Positions 1 to 8,544 of a DNA stretch of 64,000 nt are shown in pieces. Numbering within the stretch: the first letter of the stretch is position 1; each line of letters starts with the position of its first letter. The position numbers and the translations under genes were made by a program. Source of the stretch: Rhizobium sp. CB3090 (GTDB lineage: Bacteria > Pseudomonadota > Alphaproteobacteria > Rhizobiales > Rhizobiaceae); contig NZ_CP121662.1 of the NCBI RefSeq assembly GCF_029714285.1, forward strand, positions 3,344,001 to 3,408,000. Direction: 5' to 3'. The notes under the pieces are model-generated. The model was not told the DNA's origin, searched no databases, and saw only the letters and a program-made list of their open reading frames with translations.

Positions 1-46
1 ACGTCGTTTCGCCCGCTATGGTGGCACGCTGGAGGCGCAGGCATGA
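1..46 (+). CDS. Amino-acid ABC transporter permease, 3' end only
   Basis: An open frame enters from the left edge and ends with a TGA at 44-46, encoding a tail that reads RRFARYGGTLEAQA. Its stop overlaps the ATG of the ATPase gene that follows (ATGA), the usual coupling between permease and ATPase in polar amino-acid importers. Only 14 residues are visible, so the identity is inferred from the neighbour. Confidence 0.5.
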   Translation, partial: RRFARYGGTLEAQA

Positions 47-804
47 TCGAGCTGTCGCACATCGAAAAACGCTTCGGCGACAATGTCATCCTGAGAGACA
101 TCGGCCTGCTCATTCCGGAAGGTACGGTGACGGCGCTGGTCGGCCCCTCCGGTGGCGGCAAGAGCACGCTGCTGCGCTGCATCAACCTCCTGGAAATCCC
201 GACCGCCGGCATGATCCGCATCGGCGAGGAGACGACCACCTTTCAGCCGGGCAAGAAGATCGGCTGGCAGGATATCCAGAAAATCCGCCGCCAGACCGGT
301 ATGGTCTTCCAGAATTTCCAGCTCTTTCCGCATCAGACGGCGATTGAAAACGTCATGGAAGGTCTGGTGACCGTGTTGCGCTGGCCGGCTGAAAGGGCGC
401 GTGCCCGCGCTGTCGAGCTTCTGACCAAGGTCGGCATGGCACACAAGATGGATGCCTGGCCCTCGACGCTATCGGGTGGCCAACAGCAGCGCGTGGCGAT
501 CGCCCGTGCGCTTGCCCCTTCGCCCCGCGTTCTCCTTTGCGACGAACCGACCTCGGCGCTGGACCCCGAACTCGCCGCCGAAGTCGTCGACGTTCTCGGC
601 CGGCTCGCCAGCGAAGGCACGACCATGGTGATGGCAACGCACGACCTGCGCCTTGCCTCGAAGATCGCCACCAACGTCGTCTTTCTCGAGGCTGGCAACA
701 TCGTCGAAACCGGCCCCTCCCGCATCATTTTCGGCGCTCCGACACAGGACCGCACGAAGCAGTTCATCTCGACCCTGAATGCGGGTCATACCTACGATAT
801 ATGA
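43..804 (+). CDS. Polar amino-acid ABC transporter, ATP-binding protein
   Basis: This 253-residue protein is the cytoplasmic ATPase of an amino-acid importer of the GlnQ/HisP type. Walker A (GPSGGGKST) is at residues 34-42, the signature LSGGQQQR near 146-153, and Walker B with the D-loop ([13 protein letters not shown]) near 166-178. The length is normal for the family. The ATG overlaps the stop of the preceding permease frame, so the two are translationally coupled, and the rest of the operon lies outside the window. The substrate cannot be told from the ATPase alone. Confidence 0.9.
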   Translation: MIELSHIEKRFGDNVILRDIGLLIPEGTVTALVGPSGGGKSTLLRCINLLEIPTAGMIRIGEETTTFQPGKKIGWQDIQKIRRQTGMVFQNFQLFPHQTAIENVMEGLVTVLRWPAERARARAVELLTKVGMAHKMDAWPSTLSGGQQQRVAIARALAPSPRVLLCDEPTSALDPELAAEVVDVLGRLASEGTTMVMATHDLRLASKIATNVVFLEAGNIVETGPSRIIFGAPTQDRTKQFISTLNAGHTYDI

Positions 805-810
805 GGAAAA

Positions 811-985
811 ACCCTCGCCCCTTCGGGGAGAGGGTCGCGCGGAACGCGCGGGGTGAGGGGGCGTTATGGGGGTAAAATATCTTTCGCTTGCCGCCCAAGG
901 CGCTTGACGCTCTGCTCCGATTCCCCTTATCCGCTCTCCTGAGCCTGTCGATGGGCGGACACCTTCTCCTCGAACGAGGAGAAGG
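811..985. repeat. Intergenic palindromic elements between the ABC ATPase gene and pyc
   Basis: This gap holds two hairpin-forming pieces. The first is a ccctcgccccttcgggg-agaggg type palindrome near 811-833, followed by GC-rich repeats. The second is a perfect 11-bp inverted repeat, CCTTCTCCTCG-aa-CGAGGAGAAGG, at 962-985. Such sequences are common dispersed intergenic repeats in Rhizobiaceae. Lying between convergent genes, the second hairpin may also protect or end the pyc transcript. No gene is seen here. Confidence 0.5.
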
Positions 986-992
986 CAAAACT

Positions 993-3900
993 TCAACCCC
1001 CGTAAACCACCAGTAGGTCCTTCGCGTCGATCTGATCACCGGCGCGGACCAGGACTTCGGCGATCGTGCCGTCCTTTTCCGCATGCAGCGCCGTTTCCAT
1101 CTTCATCGCTTCGATGGATACCAGCACGTCGCCGGCCTTGAGCTCCTGGCCGGGCGTGACGAAGACGGTGGAGATGACGCCCGGCATCGGTGCGCCGACA
1201 TGGGCGGCATTGCCGACCTCGGCCTTGCGGCGGACAGCGCTGCCGGACGCACCGTGGGCGCGATCCGGCACCTTGATACGGCGCGGCTGGCCGTTGAGTT
1301 CGAAGAACACCGTCACCATGCCCTTCTCATCGGTCGCCGTCATAGCCTGATTGACGATGACAAGGGTTTTGCCCTTCTCGATCTCGGCAAACAGCTCGTC
1401 GCCTTCCTTCAGCCCGTAGAAATAGGCAGGCGTCGACAAGACCGAGACTGGACCGTAAGTATCGGCGGCCAGCGCATAGTCGGTGAAGACCTTCGGATAC
1501 ATCAGATAGGAGGCGAATTCGAAATCGTTGACCTTGCGTTCCAGCTTGGTCTCGATGACCTTACGCTCCGCATCGAGATCGGCCTCGGCGAGCAGCGAGC
1601 CCGGCCGCACCGTATAGGGCTTGTCGCCTTTCAGCGCCTTCTTCTGAAGCGCAGCCGGCCATCCGGACGGCGGCTGGCCGAGATCTCCCTTCAGCATGGA
1701 GACGACCGAGTCCGGGAAGGCGATATCCTTGGCCGGATTTTCGACATCGGCAACCGTCAGGTCCTGGGAAACCATCATCAGTGCCATATCGCCGACCACC
1801 TTGGAGGATGGCGTCACCTTGACGATATCGCCAAACATCTGGTTGGCATCGGCATAGGCCTGGGCCACCCGATGCCAACGGGTTTCGAGGCCGAGCGAAC
1901 GGGCCTGCTCCTTGAGATTGGTGAACTGGCCGCCCGGCATTTCGTGCAGATAGACTTCCGAGGCCGGTCCTTTGAGGTCGCTTTCGAAGGCCGCATATTG
2001 ATTGCGCACCGCCTCCCAGTAGAAGGAGATGCGGCGGATCCATTCGGGATCGAGGCCGGGATCGCGCTCCGTGCCCTTCAGGGCTTCGACGATCGAGCCG
2101 AGGCAGGGTTGCGAGGTATTGCCCGAAAGCGCATCCATCGCCGCATCGACCGCATCGACACCGGCGTCCACGGCGGCCAGCACGGTTGCGGCTGCAATGC
2201 CCGACGTGTCGTGCGTGTGGAAGTGGATCGGCAGGCCGGTCGCCTCGCGCAGCGCCTTGAACAGCACCTTGGCCGCCGCCGGCTTCAGGAGGCCCGCCAT
2301 GTCCTTCAGGGCGATGATATGGGCGCCGGCCTTTTCCAGCTCGACGGCGAGATCGGTATAATATTTGAGATCGTACTTCGGGCGGGCGGAATTGAGGATA
2401 TCGCCGGTGTAGCAGATGGCTGCTTCACAGAGCTTGTTCTCCTCGGCAATGGCATCCATCGACACGCGCATGTTTTCGACCCAGTTCAGGCAGTCGAAGA
2501 CGCGGAAAAGATCGATGCCGCCCTTGGCTGCCTGGCGGACGAAATATTTGACGACATTGTCGGGATAGTTGGTGTAGCCGACGCCGTTGGCGCCGCGCAG
2601 CAGCATCTGCAGGAGCAGGTTCGGCGCACCCTCGCGGATCAGCGACAGACGCTCCCACGGATCTTCAGTCAGGAAGCGCATCGAGACGTCGAAAGTGGCG
2701 CCGCCCCAGCATTCCAGCGACAGCAATTGCGGCAGCGCGCGCGCATAGGTGCCGGCGACCCGGGCAATGTCGAAGGTGCGCATGCGGGTGGCGAGCAGCG
2801 ATTGATGGCCGTCGCGCATCGTCGTGTCGGTCATCAGCACGCGCTTTTCATTGCGCATCCACTCGGCGAACTTCTGCGGGCCGAGCTGATCCAGGCGCTG
2901 CTTGCTGCCCTCCGGAACCTTGCCGTCGATATAGGGCAAGACCGGTTCGGCCGCCTTCGGCGACGGCGCCGGCCGGCCGCGGGCCTCCGGATGACCATTG
3001 ACGGTGACGTCGGCAAGATAGGTCAAAAGCTTGGTGGCGCGGTCCTGGCGCTTGACCTGCTGGAACAGCTCCGGCGTCGTGTCGATGAAGCGCGTCGTAT
3101 AGCTGTTATCCTTGAACTTCGGATGGGTGATGATCGCTTCGAGGAAGGTGAGGTTCGTCGCCACGCCGCGGATACGGAATTCGCGCAGCGCGCGGTCCAT
3201 GCGGGCGATCGCCTCGGACGGGCTCGGCGCCCAGGCCGTCACCTTGACGAGCAGCGGATCGTAATAGCGGGTGATGATGGCGCCGGAATAGGAAGTACCG
3301 CCATCGAGACGGATACCGAAACCGGAGGCCGAGCGATAGGCGGTGATGCGGCCGTAATCCGGAATGAAATTATGCTCCGGATCTTCCGTGGTGACGCGGC
3401 ACTGCAGGGCATGGCCGTTGAGATGGATGTCGTCCTGCTTCGGAACGCCCGATTCCGGCGTACCGATGGCGAAGCCGTCGAGAATATGGATCTGCGCCTT
3501 GACAATATCGATGCCGGTGACGACTTCGGTGACCGTATGCTCGACCTGGATACGCGGATTGACTTCGATGAAGTAGAATTTGCCGGTGTCGGCATCCATC
3601 AGATATTCGACGGTGCCGGCGCCGATATAATTCGTCGCCTGGGCGATTTTCAGCGAATAGGCGGCGAGCTCCTGGCGCTGCGCTTCCGTGAGATAGGGTG
3701 CGGGCGCGCGCTCGACGACCTTCTGGTTGCGGCGCTGAACGGAACAGTCGCGTTCGAAGAGATGCACGACATTGCCGTGCGTGTCGCCCAGCACCTGGCT
3801 TTCGACATGGCGGGCGCGCTCGACCAGCTTTTCCAGATAGACCTCATCCTTGCCGAAGGCGGCCATCGCCTCGCGCTTGGCTTCGGTCACTTCCTTGGCG

Positions 3901-4454
3901 AGATCGGCCTTGGAGCGGATGACGCGCATGCCGCGGCCGCCGCCGCCCCAGGAGGCCTTGAGCATGACCGGATAGCCGATCTCCTCGGCCATCTTGGCAA
4001 CCTCCGCCATATCATCCGGCAGCGGCTCGGTGGCCGGCACGACAGGAACGCCGACCGAAATCGCCAGATTGCGGGCTGCCACCTTGTTGCCGAGCTGGCG
4101 CATCGTATCGGCGCGCGGGCCGATGAAAATAATGCCGGCGGCATCGCAGGCATCGACGAATTCCGGGCTTTCCGACAGGAGGCCGTAGCCCGGATGGATG
4201 GCATCGGCGCCGGACAGCTTGGCGACGCGGATGATCTCGTCGATCGACAAATAACTCTCGATCGGCCCGAGATCGCGGGCAAGATGCGGGCCGCGGCCGA
4301 CCTGATAGCTTTCATCAGCCTTGAAGCGATGCAGCGCGAGTTTGTCCTCCTCGGCCCAGATGGCGACTGTTTTTATGCCGAGCTCATTGGCCGCGCGAAA
4401 CACGCGGATGGCAATCTCGGAACGGTTGGCAACCAGGATTTTGGAAATGGGCAA
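993..4454 (-). CDS. pyc: Pyruvate carboxylase
   Basis: This cytoplasmic enzyme carboxylates pyruvate to oxaloacetate using ATP, bicarbonate and biotin, refilling the TCA cycle. The domain order is biotin carboxylase (residues about 1-450; ATP-grasp loop with GGGGRGM), carboxyltransferase (about 530-830; DTTMRDGHQS), a linker, and a C-terminal biotinyl domain with EAMKME, whose lysine is near residue 1118. I chose TTG at 4452-4454, giving 1153 residues beginning (M)PISKILVANR. A GAGGGAG Shine-Dalgarno lies 6-7 bases before it, and R. etli Pyc is recalled to start at the same place with 1154 residues. An ATG at 4485-4487 is in frame but would add 11 atypical residues and has no clear ribosome site. 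The gene is monocistronic. Confidence 0.95.
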   Translation of the reverse strand: MPISKILVANRSEIAIRVFRAANELGIKTVAIWAEEDKLALHRFKADESYQVGRGPHLARDLGPIESYLSIDEIIRVAKLSGADAIHPGYGLLSESPEFVDACDAAGIIFIGPRADTMRQLGNKVAARNLAISVGVPVVPATEPLPDDMAEVAKMAEEIGYPVMLKASWGGGGRGMRVIRSKADLAKEVTEAKREAMAAFGKDEVYLEKLVERARHVESQVLGDTHGNVVHLFERDCSVQRRNQKVVERAPAPYLTEAQRQELAAYSLKIAQATNYIGAGTVEYLMDADTGKFYFIEVNPRIQVEHTVTEVVTGIDIVKAQIHILDGFAIGTPESGVPKQDDIHLNGHALQCRVTTEDPEHNFIPDYGRITAYRSASGFGIRLDGGTSYSGAIITRYYDPLLVKVTAWAPSPSEAIARMDRALREFRIRGVATNLTFLEAIITHPKFKDNSYTTRFIDTTPELFQQVKRQDRATKLLTYLADVTVNGHPEARGRPAPSPKAAEPVLPYIDGKVPEGSKQRLDQLGPQKFAEWMRNEKRVLMTDTTMRDGHQSLLATRMRTFDIARVAGTYARALPQLLSLECWGGATFDVSMRFLTEDPWERLSLIREGAPNLLLQMLLRGANGVGYTNYPDNVVKYFVRQAAKGGIDLFRVFDCLNWVENMRVSMDAIAEENKLCEAAICYTGDILNSARPKYDLKYYTDLAVELEKAGAHIIALKDMAGLLKPAAAKVLFKALREATGLPIHFHTHDTSGIAAATVLAAVDAGVDAVDAAMDALSGNTSQPCLGSIVEALKGTERDPGLDPEWIRRISFYWEAVRNQYAAFESDLKGPASEVYLHEMPGGQFTNLKEQARSLGLETRWHRVAQAYADANQMFGDIVKVTPSSKVVGDMALMMVSQDLTVADVENPAKDIAFPDSVVSMLKGDLGQPPSGWPAALQKKALKGDKPYTVRPGSLLAEADLDAERKVIETKLERKVNDFEFASYLMYPKVFTDYALAADTYGPVSVLSTPAYFYGLKEGDELFAEIEKGKTLVIVNQAMTATDEKGMVTVFFELNGQPRRIKVPDRAHGASGSAVRRKAEVGNAAHVGAPMPGVISTVFVTPGQELKAGDVLVSIEAMKMETALHAEKDGTIAEVLVRAGDQIDAKDLLVVYGG

Positions 4455-4571
4455 TGCGCTCTCCCTCACGAAGCCGATAGCGGGCATGCTGCACCCGCGA
4501 AGGAAATTCTTAACTTCTTGTCACAAGAAGTTCAATTTCCCCTGCGACATCCGGCATCAAAATAGTTGCCA

Positions 4572-5312
4572 TTACGGAATAAGTCCGTTTCTAAAAGCGA
4601 TGGCAACGATATGTTGGCGGTTCTTGGCGTTCAGCTTGCCCTGGATGCTGTTCATGTACCAATCGACGGTGTGATTGGAGATCTTGAGCATCCGGCTGAT
4701 TTCCATGGACGTCATGCCTTCTGCCAGGTGGTTCAACACCTCCACCTCGCGCCGGGTCAAATTGACGTCGATTGTCGCCGGCTGTTCCAGCGAATGCGCT
4801 TCGTTGCGAAATTCCAGGAGCCGCCAGAAAGCTTTTTTTGCCACCGCGTCGAAAAGGGAGATTTCTGCGGGCGACAGGTCGACCATGTTGCCGCCGACCG
4901 TCATGCTGCCGAGCAGACCATTGCGTCCATGAATGGGGAAGATATAGCCGTCGATCAGCCCGTTGGTGCGGGCATCGGCCATCATCTGCTCCATGCGCCG
5001 GCGCAGCGGATCGCCCTTCAGCGCCGCCATGGCATCGCGCCAGCGGAAAGGCCGTTGCGCGCGGCCGAGATAGCGGATGGTCGGGTCGACAAGCAGGTAT
5101 TTCTTGGCGACATAAGTGAGGGGCCATTTGTCGGGCCAGCGTCCGGCCAGCATCAGAGTCATCGGGTCCGTATTCGGCCGCGGCTGCTTCAGCAGACCAT
5201 AAAAATCGAACTTATAAGACCGCAGCACCAGCTCCAGCTCCGCTACGACGTTCTTGGCTAGCTTGCATTCTTCAATGACCACAAGCAATTGTATTAAGGA
5301 ACGAATATTCAT
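4572..5312 (-). CDS. LuxR-family transcriptional regulator with autoinducer-binding domain
   Basis: This is a cytoplasmic quorum-sensing type regulator. The N-terminal half shows the acyl-homoserine-lactone binding fold signature: a W..W..Y stretch, then VDPT, then RPFRW, then a glycine-rich GSMTVGG. The C-terminal 65 residues form the LuxR helix-turn-helix (LTRREVEVLNHLAEGMTSMEISRMLK, abridged in meaning: E, L and G at the conserved places). I chose ATG at 5310-5312 (246 residues, AGGGG seven bases upstream); an in-frame ATG at 5361-5363 would add 17 residues. It resembles rhizobial ExpR/SinR-like proteins. No luxI-type synthase is in the window, so it is a solo as far as can be seen. It is divergent from ndvA. 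Confidence 0.82.
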   Translation of the reverse strand: MNIRSLIQLLVVIEECKLAKNVVAELELVLRSYKFDFYGLLKQPRPNTDPMTLMLAGRWPDKWPLTYVAKKYLLVDPTIRYLGRAQRPFRWRDAMAALKGDPLRRRMEQMMADARTNGLIDGYIFPIHGRNGLLGSMTVGGNMVDLSPAEISLFDAVAKKAFWRLLEFRNEAHSLEQPATIDVNLTRREVEVLNHLAEGMTSMEISRMLKISNHTVDWYMNSIQGKLNAKNRQHIVAIAFRNGLIP

Positions 5313-5678
5313 ATGCACCCCTGGCCCGAAGGCCTGGTTGTTCGTCAGCAGTTGCCGCCTCATTTTCCGCTCGGCCTCCGAGGCGGCCGATGGCGGGCAA
5401 ACATAATCGGATCGAAATTAAATTAAACGTCATTGGCGAAAAATTCAGTCATCAACCCTGAATAGCAACCGCATCGCCGCGCGACAATGCCATGATATGA
5501 ACTATTCTCACATTGCCGCACTTCTCCGGCGGCCGATTGCGCACCCTTGCGGCTAAGGGCAAGACGCCTAAAAATTCCCCTGAAAAAACAGCGTCAGATT
5601 CCGTTAATCGCCGGTTCAGGAACCAATCTGTAGCATCCCAGCATTCCCAATTTCGCAGATGCACAGAGGGTACCTGAC
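5313..5678. other. Divergent intergenic region between luxR-type gene and ndvA
   Basis: This 366-base region must hold the promoters of both divergent genes. It is locally AT-rich around 5400-5450 (aaattaaattaaacg). I see no convincing lux box, no conserved -35/-10 pair I could defend, and no small gene with a ribosome site. Confidence 0.4.
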
Positions 5679-7448
5679 GTGTCGCTGTTCAAAGTCTATG
5701 CAAGAGCCCTGAAGTATCTTGGCGCGTATCGATATCGCGTCTGGATGGTTGTCATCGCAAACATCGCACTGGCGATGACGACCATTTACGAGCCGGTTCT
5801 GTTCGGCCGCATCTTCGACGCCATCGCCAAGAAACAGGCCGTGGCGCCGACCATGATGCTGTGGGCCGGTTTCGCCGTCTTCAGCGCGGTCGCTTTCATC
5901 GTCGTTTCCCGCGAGGCGGATCGTCTCGCCCACGGACGTCGCGCCTCGCTGCTGACCGAAGCGTTCAGCCGCATCATCTCCATGCCGCTCTCCTGGCATA
6001 GCCAGCGCGGCACGGCGAGCGCGCTGAACACGCTGCTGCGCGCCTGCGAAGCCCTCTTCGGCCTATGGCTCGAATTCATGCGCAACCACCTGTCGACGGC
6101 AGTGGCTCTCGTCGTGATGATCCCGACTGCCATATCCATGGACCTGCGCTTGTCGGCCGTTCTCATCCTACTCGGCGTCTTCTACTGGATCATCGGCCGC
6201 CTCGTCATGCACCGGACGAAGGATGGCCAGACCTCGGTGGAAAGCCATTATAATACTGTGTTCTCGCATGTCAGCGACAGCATCAGCAACGTTTCCGTGC
6301 TGCATAGCTACAACCGCATCGAAGCCGAAACCAAGGCGCTGAAGTCCTTCACCGAACGACTGCTCGCTGCGCAGTATCCGGTTCTCGACTGGTGGGCGTT
6401 GGCCGGCGCGCTGAACCGCACGGCTTCGACCGTCGCGATGATGGCGATCCTGATGATCGGCACGCTGCTCGTCGAAGGCGGCAGCCTGAGCCTCGGCGCG
6501 TTAATCACCTTCATCGCCTTCGCCAACGTGCTGATCGGCCGCCTGGAACAACTCCGCAACTTCGCCAACCAGATCTTCGAAGCGCGCGCCAAGCTGGAAG
6601 ACTTCTACACGCTGGAAGATTCCGTCCGCGACCGTGAAGAGCCGGCCGGCCTTGCCGAGATCAAGGACGTCAAGGGCGAGGTCGAGTTTCGCAACGTGTC
6701 CTTCGGCTTCGGTAATACGTCGCAGGGCCTGCACAACATCAACTTCACGGTAAAGGCCGGTCAGACGGTCGCCATCGTCGGTCCGACCGGTGCCGGCAAG
6801 ACGACGCTGGTCAACCTGCTACAGCGTGTCTTCGATCCGCAGGACGGCCAGATCCTTGTCGACGGCCACGATATCACCAAGGTGACGCGCAAGTCGCTCC
6901 GGCGCTATATCGCCACCGTCTTCCAGGATGCCGGCCTGCTGAACCGCTCGATCAGCGACAACATCCGTCTCGGCCGCGAGGGCGCGACGGAAGAAGAGAT
7001 GGTCCGCGCTGCCGAAGCGGCCGCTGCCAACGACTTCATCGAGAATCGCGAAAGCGGTTACGAAACCCGGGTCGGCGAACGCGGCAACAAGCTCTCCGGC
7101 GGCGAGCGCCAGCGTATCGCGATTGCCCGCGCCATCCTCAAGGATGCGCCGATCCTCGTGCTCGACGAGGCGACCAGCGCGCTCGACGTGGAGACCGAGA
7201 ACCGGGTCAAGGCGGCGATCGACAATCTGCGCCAGAACCGCACGACCTTCATCATCGCTCACCGCCTGTCGACGGTACGCGAGGCCGATATCGTCCTCTT
7301 CCTCGACAATGGCCGCGTCATCGAAAACGGCAGCTTCAACGAACTCAGCCAGAGCAACGGCCGCTTCGCCGCCCTGCTCCGCGCCAGCGGCATCCTGACG
7401 GATGACGAAGTCCGCAAGGCACATACAACGGAAAACGAAGCCGCCTAG
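5679..7448 (+). CDS. ndvA: Beta-(1->2)-glucan export ATP-binding/permease protein
   Basis: This inner-membrane half-transporter moves cyclic beta-1,2-glucan to the periplasm, a function needed for hypo-osmotic adaptation and nodule invasion. Its 589 residues contain an N-terminal six-helix ABC transmembrane domain (about 15-310) and a C-terminal ATPase: Walker A GPTGAGKTT near 368-376, signature KLSGGERQR near 471-479, Walker B ILVLDEATSALD near 495-506. The sequence follows S. meliloti NdvA from the first residues (MSLFKVYARALKYL) to the last helix (RFAALLRASGILTDDEVRK). The gene is followed by an intrinsic terminator, so it is separate from ndvB, which lies on the other strand 2.4 kb away. 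Confidence 0.95.
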   Translation: MSLFKVYARALKYLGAYRYRVWMVVIANIALAMTTIYEPVLFGRIFDAIAKKQAVAPTMMLWAGFAVFSAVAFIVVSREADRLAHGRRASLLTEAFSRIISMPLSWHSQRGTASALNTLLRACEALFGLWLEFMRNHLSTAVALVVMIPTAISMDLRLSAVLILLGVFYWIIGRLVMHRTKDGQTSVESHYNTVFSHVSDSISNVSVLHSYNRIEAETKALKSFTERLLAAQYPVLDWWALAGALNRTASTVAMMAILMIGTLLVEGGSLSLGALITFIAFANVLIGRLEQLRNFANQIFEARAKLEDFYTLEDSVRDREEPAGLAEIKDVKGEVEFRNVSFGFGNTSQGLHNINFTVKAGQTVAIVGPTGAGKTTLVNLLQRVFDPQDGQILVDGHDITKVTRKSLRRYIATVFQDAGLLNRSISDNIRLGREGATEEEMVRAAEAAAANDFIENRESGYETRVGERGNKLSGGERQRIAIARAILKDAPILVLDEATSALDVETENRVKAAIDNLRQNRTTFIIAHRLSTVREADIVLFLDNGRVIENGSFNELSQSNGRFAALLRASGILTDDEVRKAHTTENEAA

Positions 7449-7472
7449 TATTTCGCAGGGGCCTAAAAATCG

Positions 7473-7506
7473 AAGCCGGGAGAGCAATGCTCTTCCGGCT
7501 TTTTGT
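7473..7506 (+). terminator. Rho-independent terminator of ndvA
   Basis: A stem pairs AAGCCGG plus AGAGC with GCTCT plus CCGGCTT around an AAT loop with one unpaired base on each side, followed by TTTTG. It starts 25 bases after the ndvA stop. Confidence 0.85.
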
Positions 7507-7642
7507 TTAAGAAGTTTCATTTGGTAGATGCGCTTTATAAAGTAGTATTCACCGATCCAGAGCGATATCAATATGCGTGAGAGAAGTGATTCTGCGCGAC
7601 ATCCTCCCGATATATTTACGCACCCTGCTCTAAGGCGGCGCT

Positions 7643-8401
7643 GTGACCATCAAAATTCAAGCCTTCTTCGACGAGAGCGGTACTCATGACGGTTCCCAAA
7701 TTTTAGGAATCGCAGGATATATTTTTAGGAAAAGCGAGGCCATTAAACTCGGCCATGAATGGAAGAAAGTATTAAAATTGAAAAATCTTCCATATTTCCA
7801 TATGGTAGATTGCGCTCACGGCAATGGACCTTTTGCAAATCTAACCAGACAAGAGAGAATTGAGGTAGAGACAAAAATCATTGAGATCGTAAGGAAACGA
7901 TCGATACAGGGATTTGCCGTCACTGTTGTTGAAAGCGAATTCAAACAGGCTTTAGAGGATTTCCCTCAAATCAAAGAGATTTACGGTAGCGCCTATTCGT
8001 TCTCGGTCCACTTGATTCTCGCAGGAGTGTTAGCATGGATCGGCGCAAACCCAAGAGCCGGCGAGATATCTTACTTTTTTGAATCAGGCCATAGCAGCGC
8101 TTCAAAAGCGAATTCTGTAATGAACGAACTTTTCCACCATAAACGGCAGGAATATCGATATCTCAGACACGGGTTTGTGGAAAAGGCAAGAAGCCCAGCG
8201 GTTCAGGCCGCTGATCTATTGGCATGGCAATGGTGTAAGGACAAAAAGAACCAGATGGAAAATCGGCCGCGCCGAAAGGATTGCGAAGCGCTGCTAAAGC
8301 AGAGGGTTAATGCCATCCATTTGGGTAGGAAGGAACTCATAGAGATGAGAAGCGCCGCTGCACTTAGCGGAGCTTTTGGTCAGCCTTCCGCAAGGGTGTA
8401 A
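7643..8401 (+). CDS. DUF3800 domain protein
   Basis: This 252-residue protein begins with the hallmark of DUF3800, FFDESGTHDG at residues 8-17, and has the distal VQAADLLAWQW motif near 188-198. These acidic motifs suggest an RNase H-like fold; the biochemical role is unknown, although DUF3800 genes often occur in mobile and defence-related regions. The start is GTG at 7643, ten bases after a TAAGG sequence. The gene is clearly more AT-rich than its neighbours and uses codons such as aaa, att and ttt freely, which points to horizontal transfer into the ndvA-ndvB interval. It stands alone, after the ndvA terminator and convergent with the opgC-like gene. Confidence 0.8.
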   Translation: MTIKIQAFFDESGTHDGSQILGIAGYIFRKSEAIKLGHEWKKVLKLKNLPYFHMVDCAHGNGPFANLTRQERIEVETKIIEIVRKRSIQGFAVTVVESEFKQALEDFPQIKEIYGSAYSFSVHLILAGVLAWIGANPRAGEISYFFESGHSSASKANSVMNELFHHKRQEYRYLRHGFVEKARSPAVQAADLLAWQWCKDKKNQMENRPRRKDCEALLKQRVNAIHLGRKELIEMRSAAALSGAFGQPSARV

Positions 8402-8544
8402 CTTCTCCGCACCAATCGTCTGGGAGGCAGAACGGTTGCTGATAAGGTAGGAGCCGGTATAACTGTTCAGCTTGTCGCGATCCGTATTTCAACCGCCCAT
8501 CAGGAAGGCGTTGAAGTCAACGAAATCGGCGTCGATGCGGACTA

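Noticed and set aside
811..985. CRISPR-like array
   Set aside because: The palindromes differ from each other and there are no regular spacers; no CRISPR array was seen anywhere in the window.
1083..4565. A 1160-codon open frame on the plus strand
   Set aside because: It lies wholly opposite pyruvate carboxylase, is rich in Arg, Gly, Asp and His as GC-rich antisense frames are, and has no motif.
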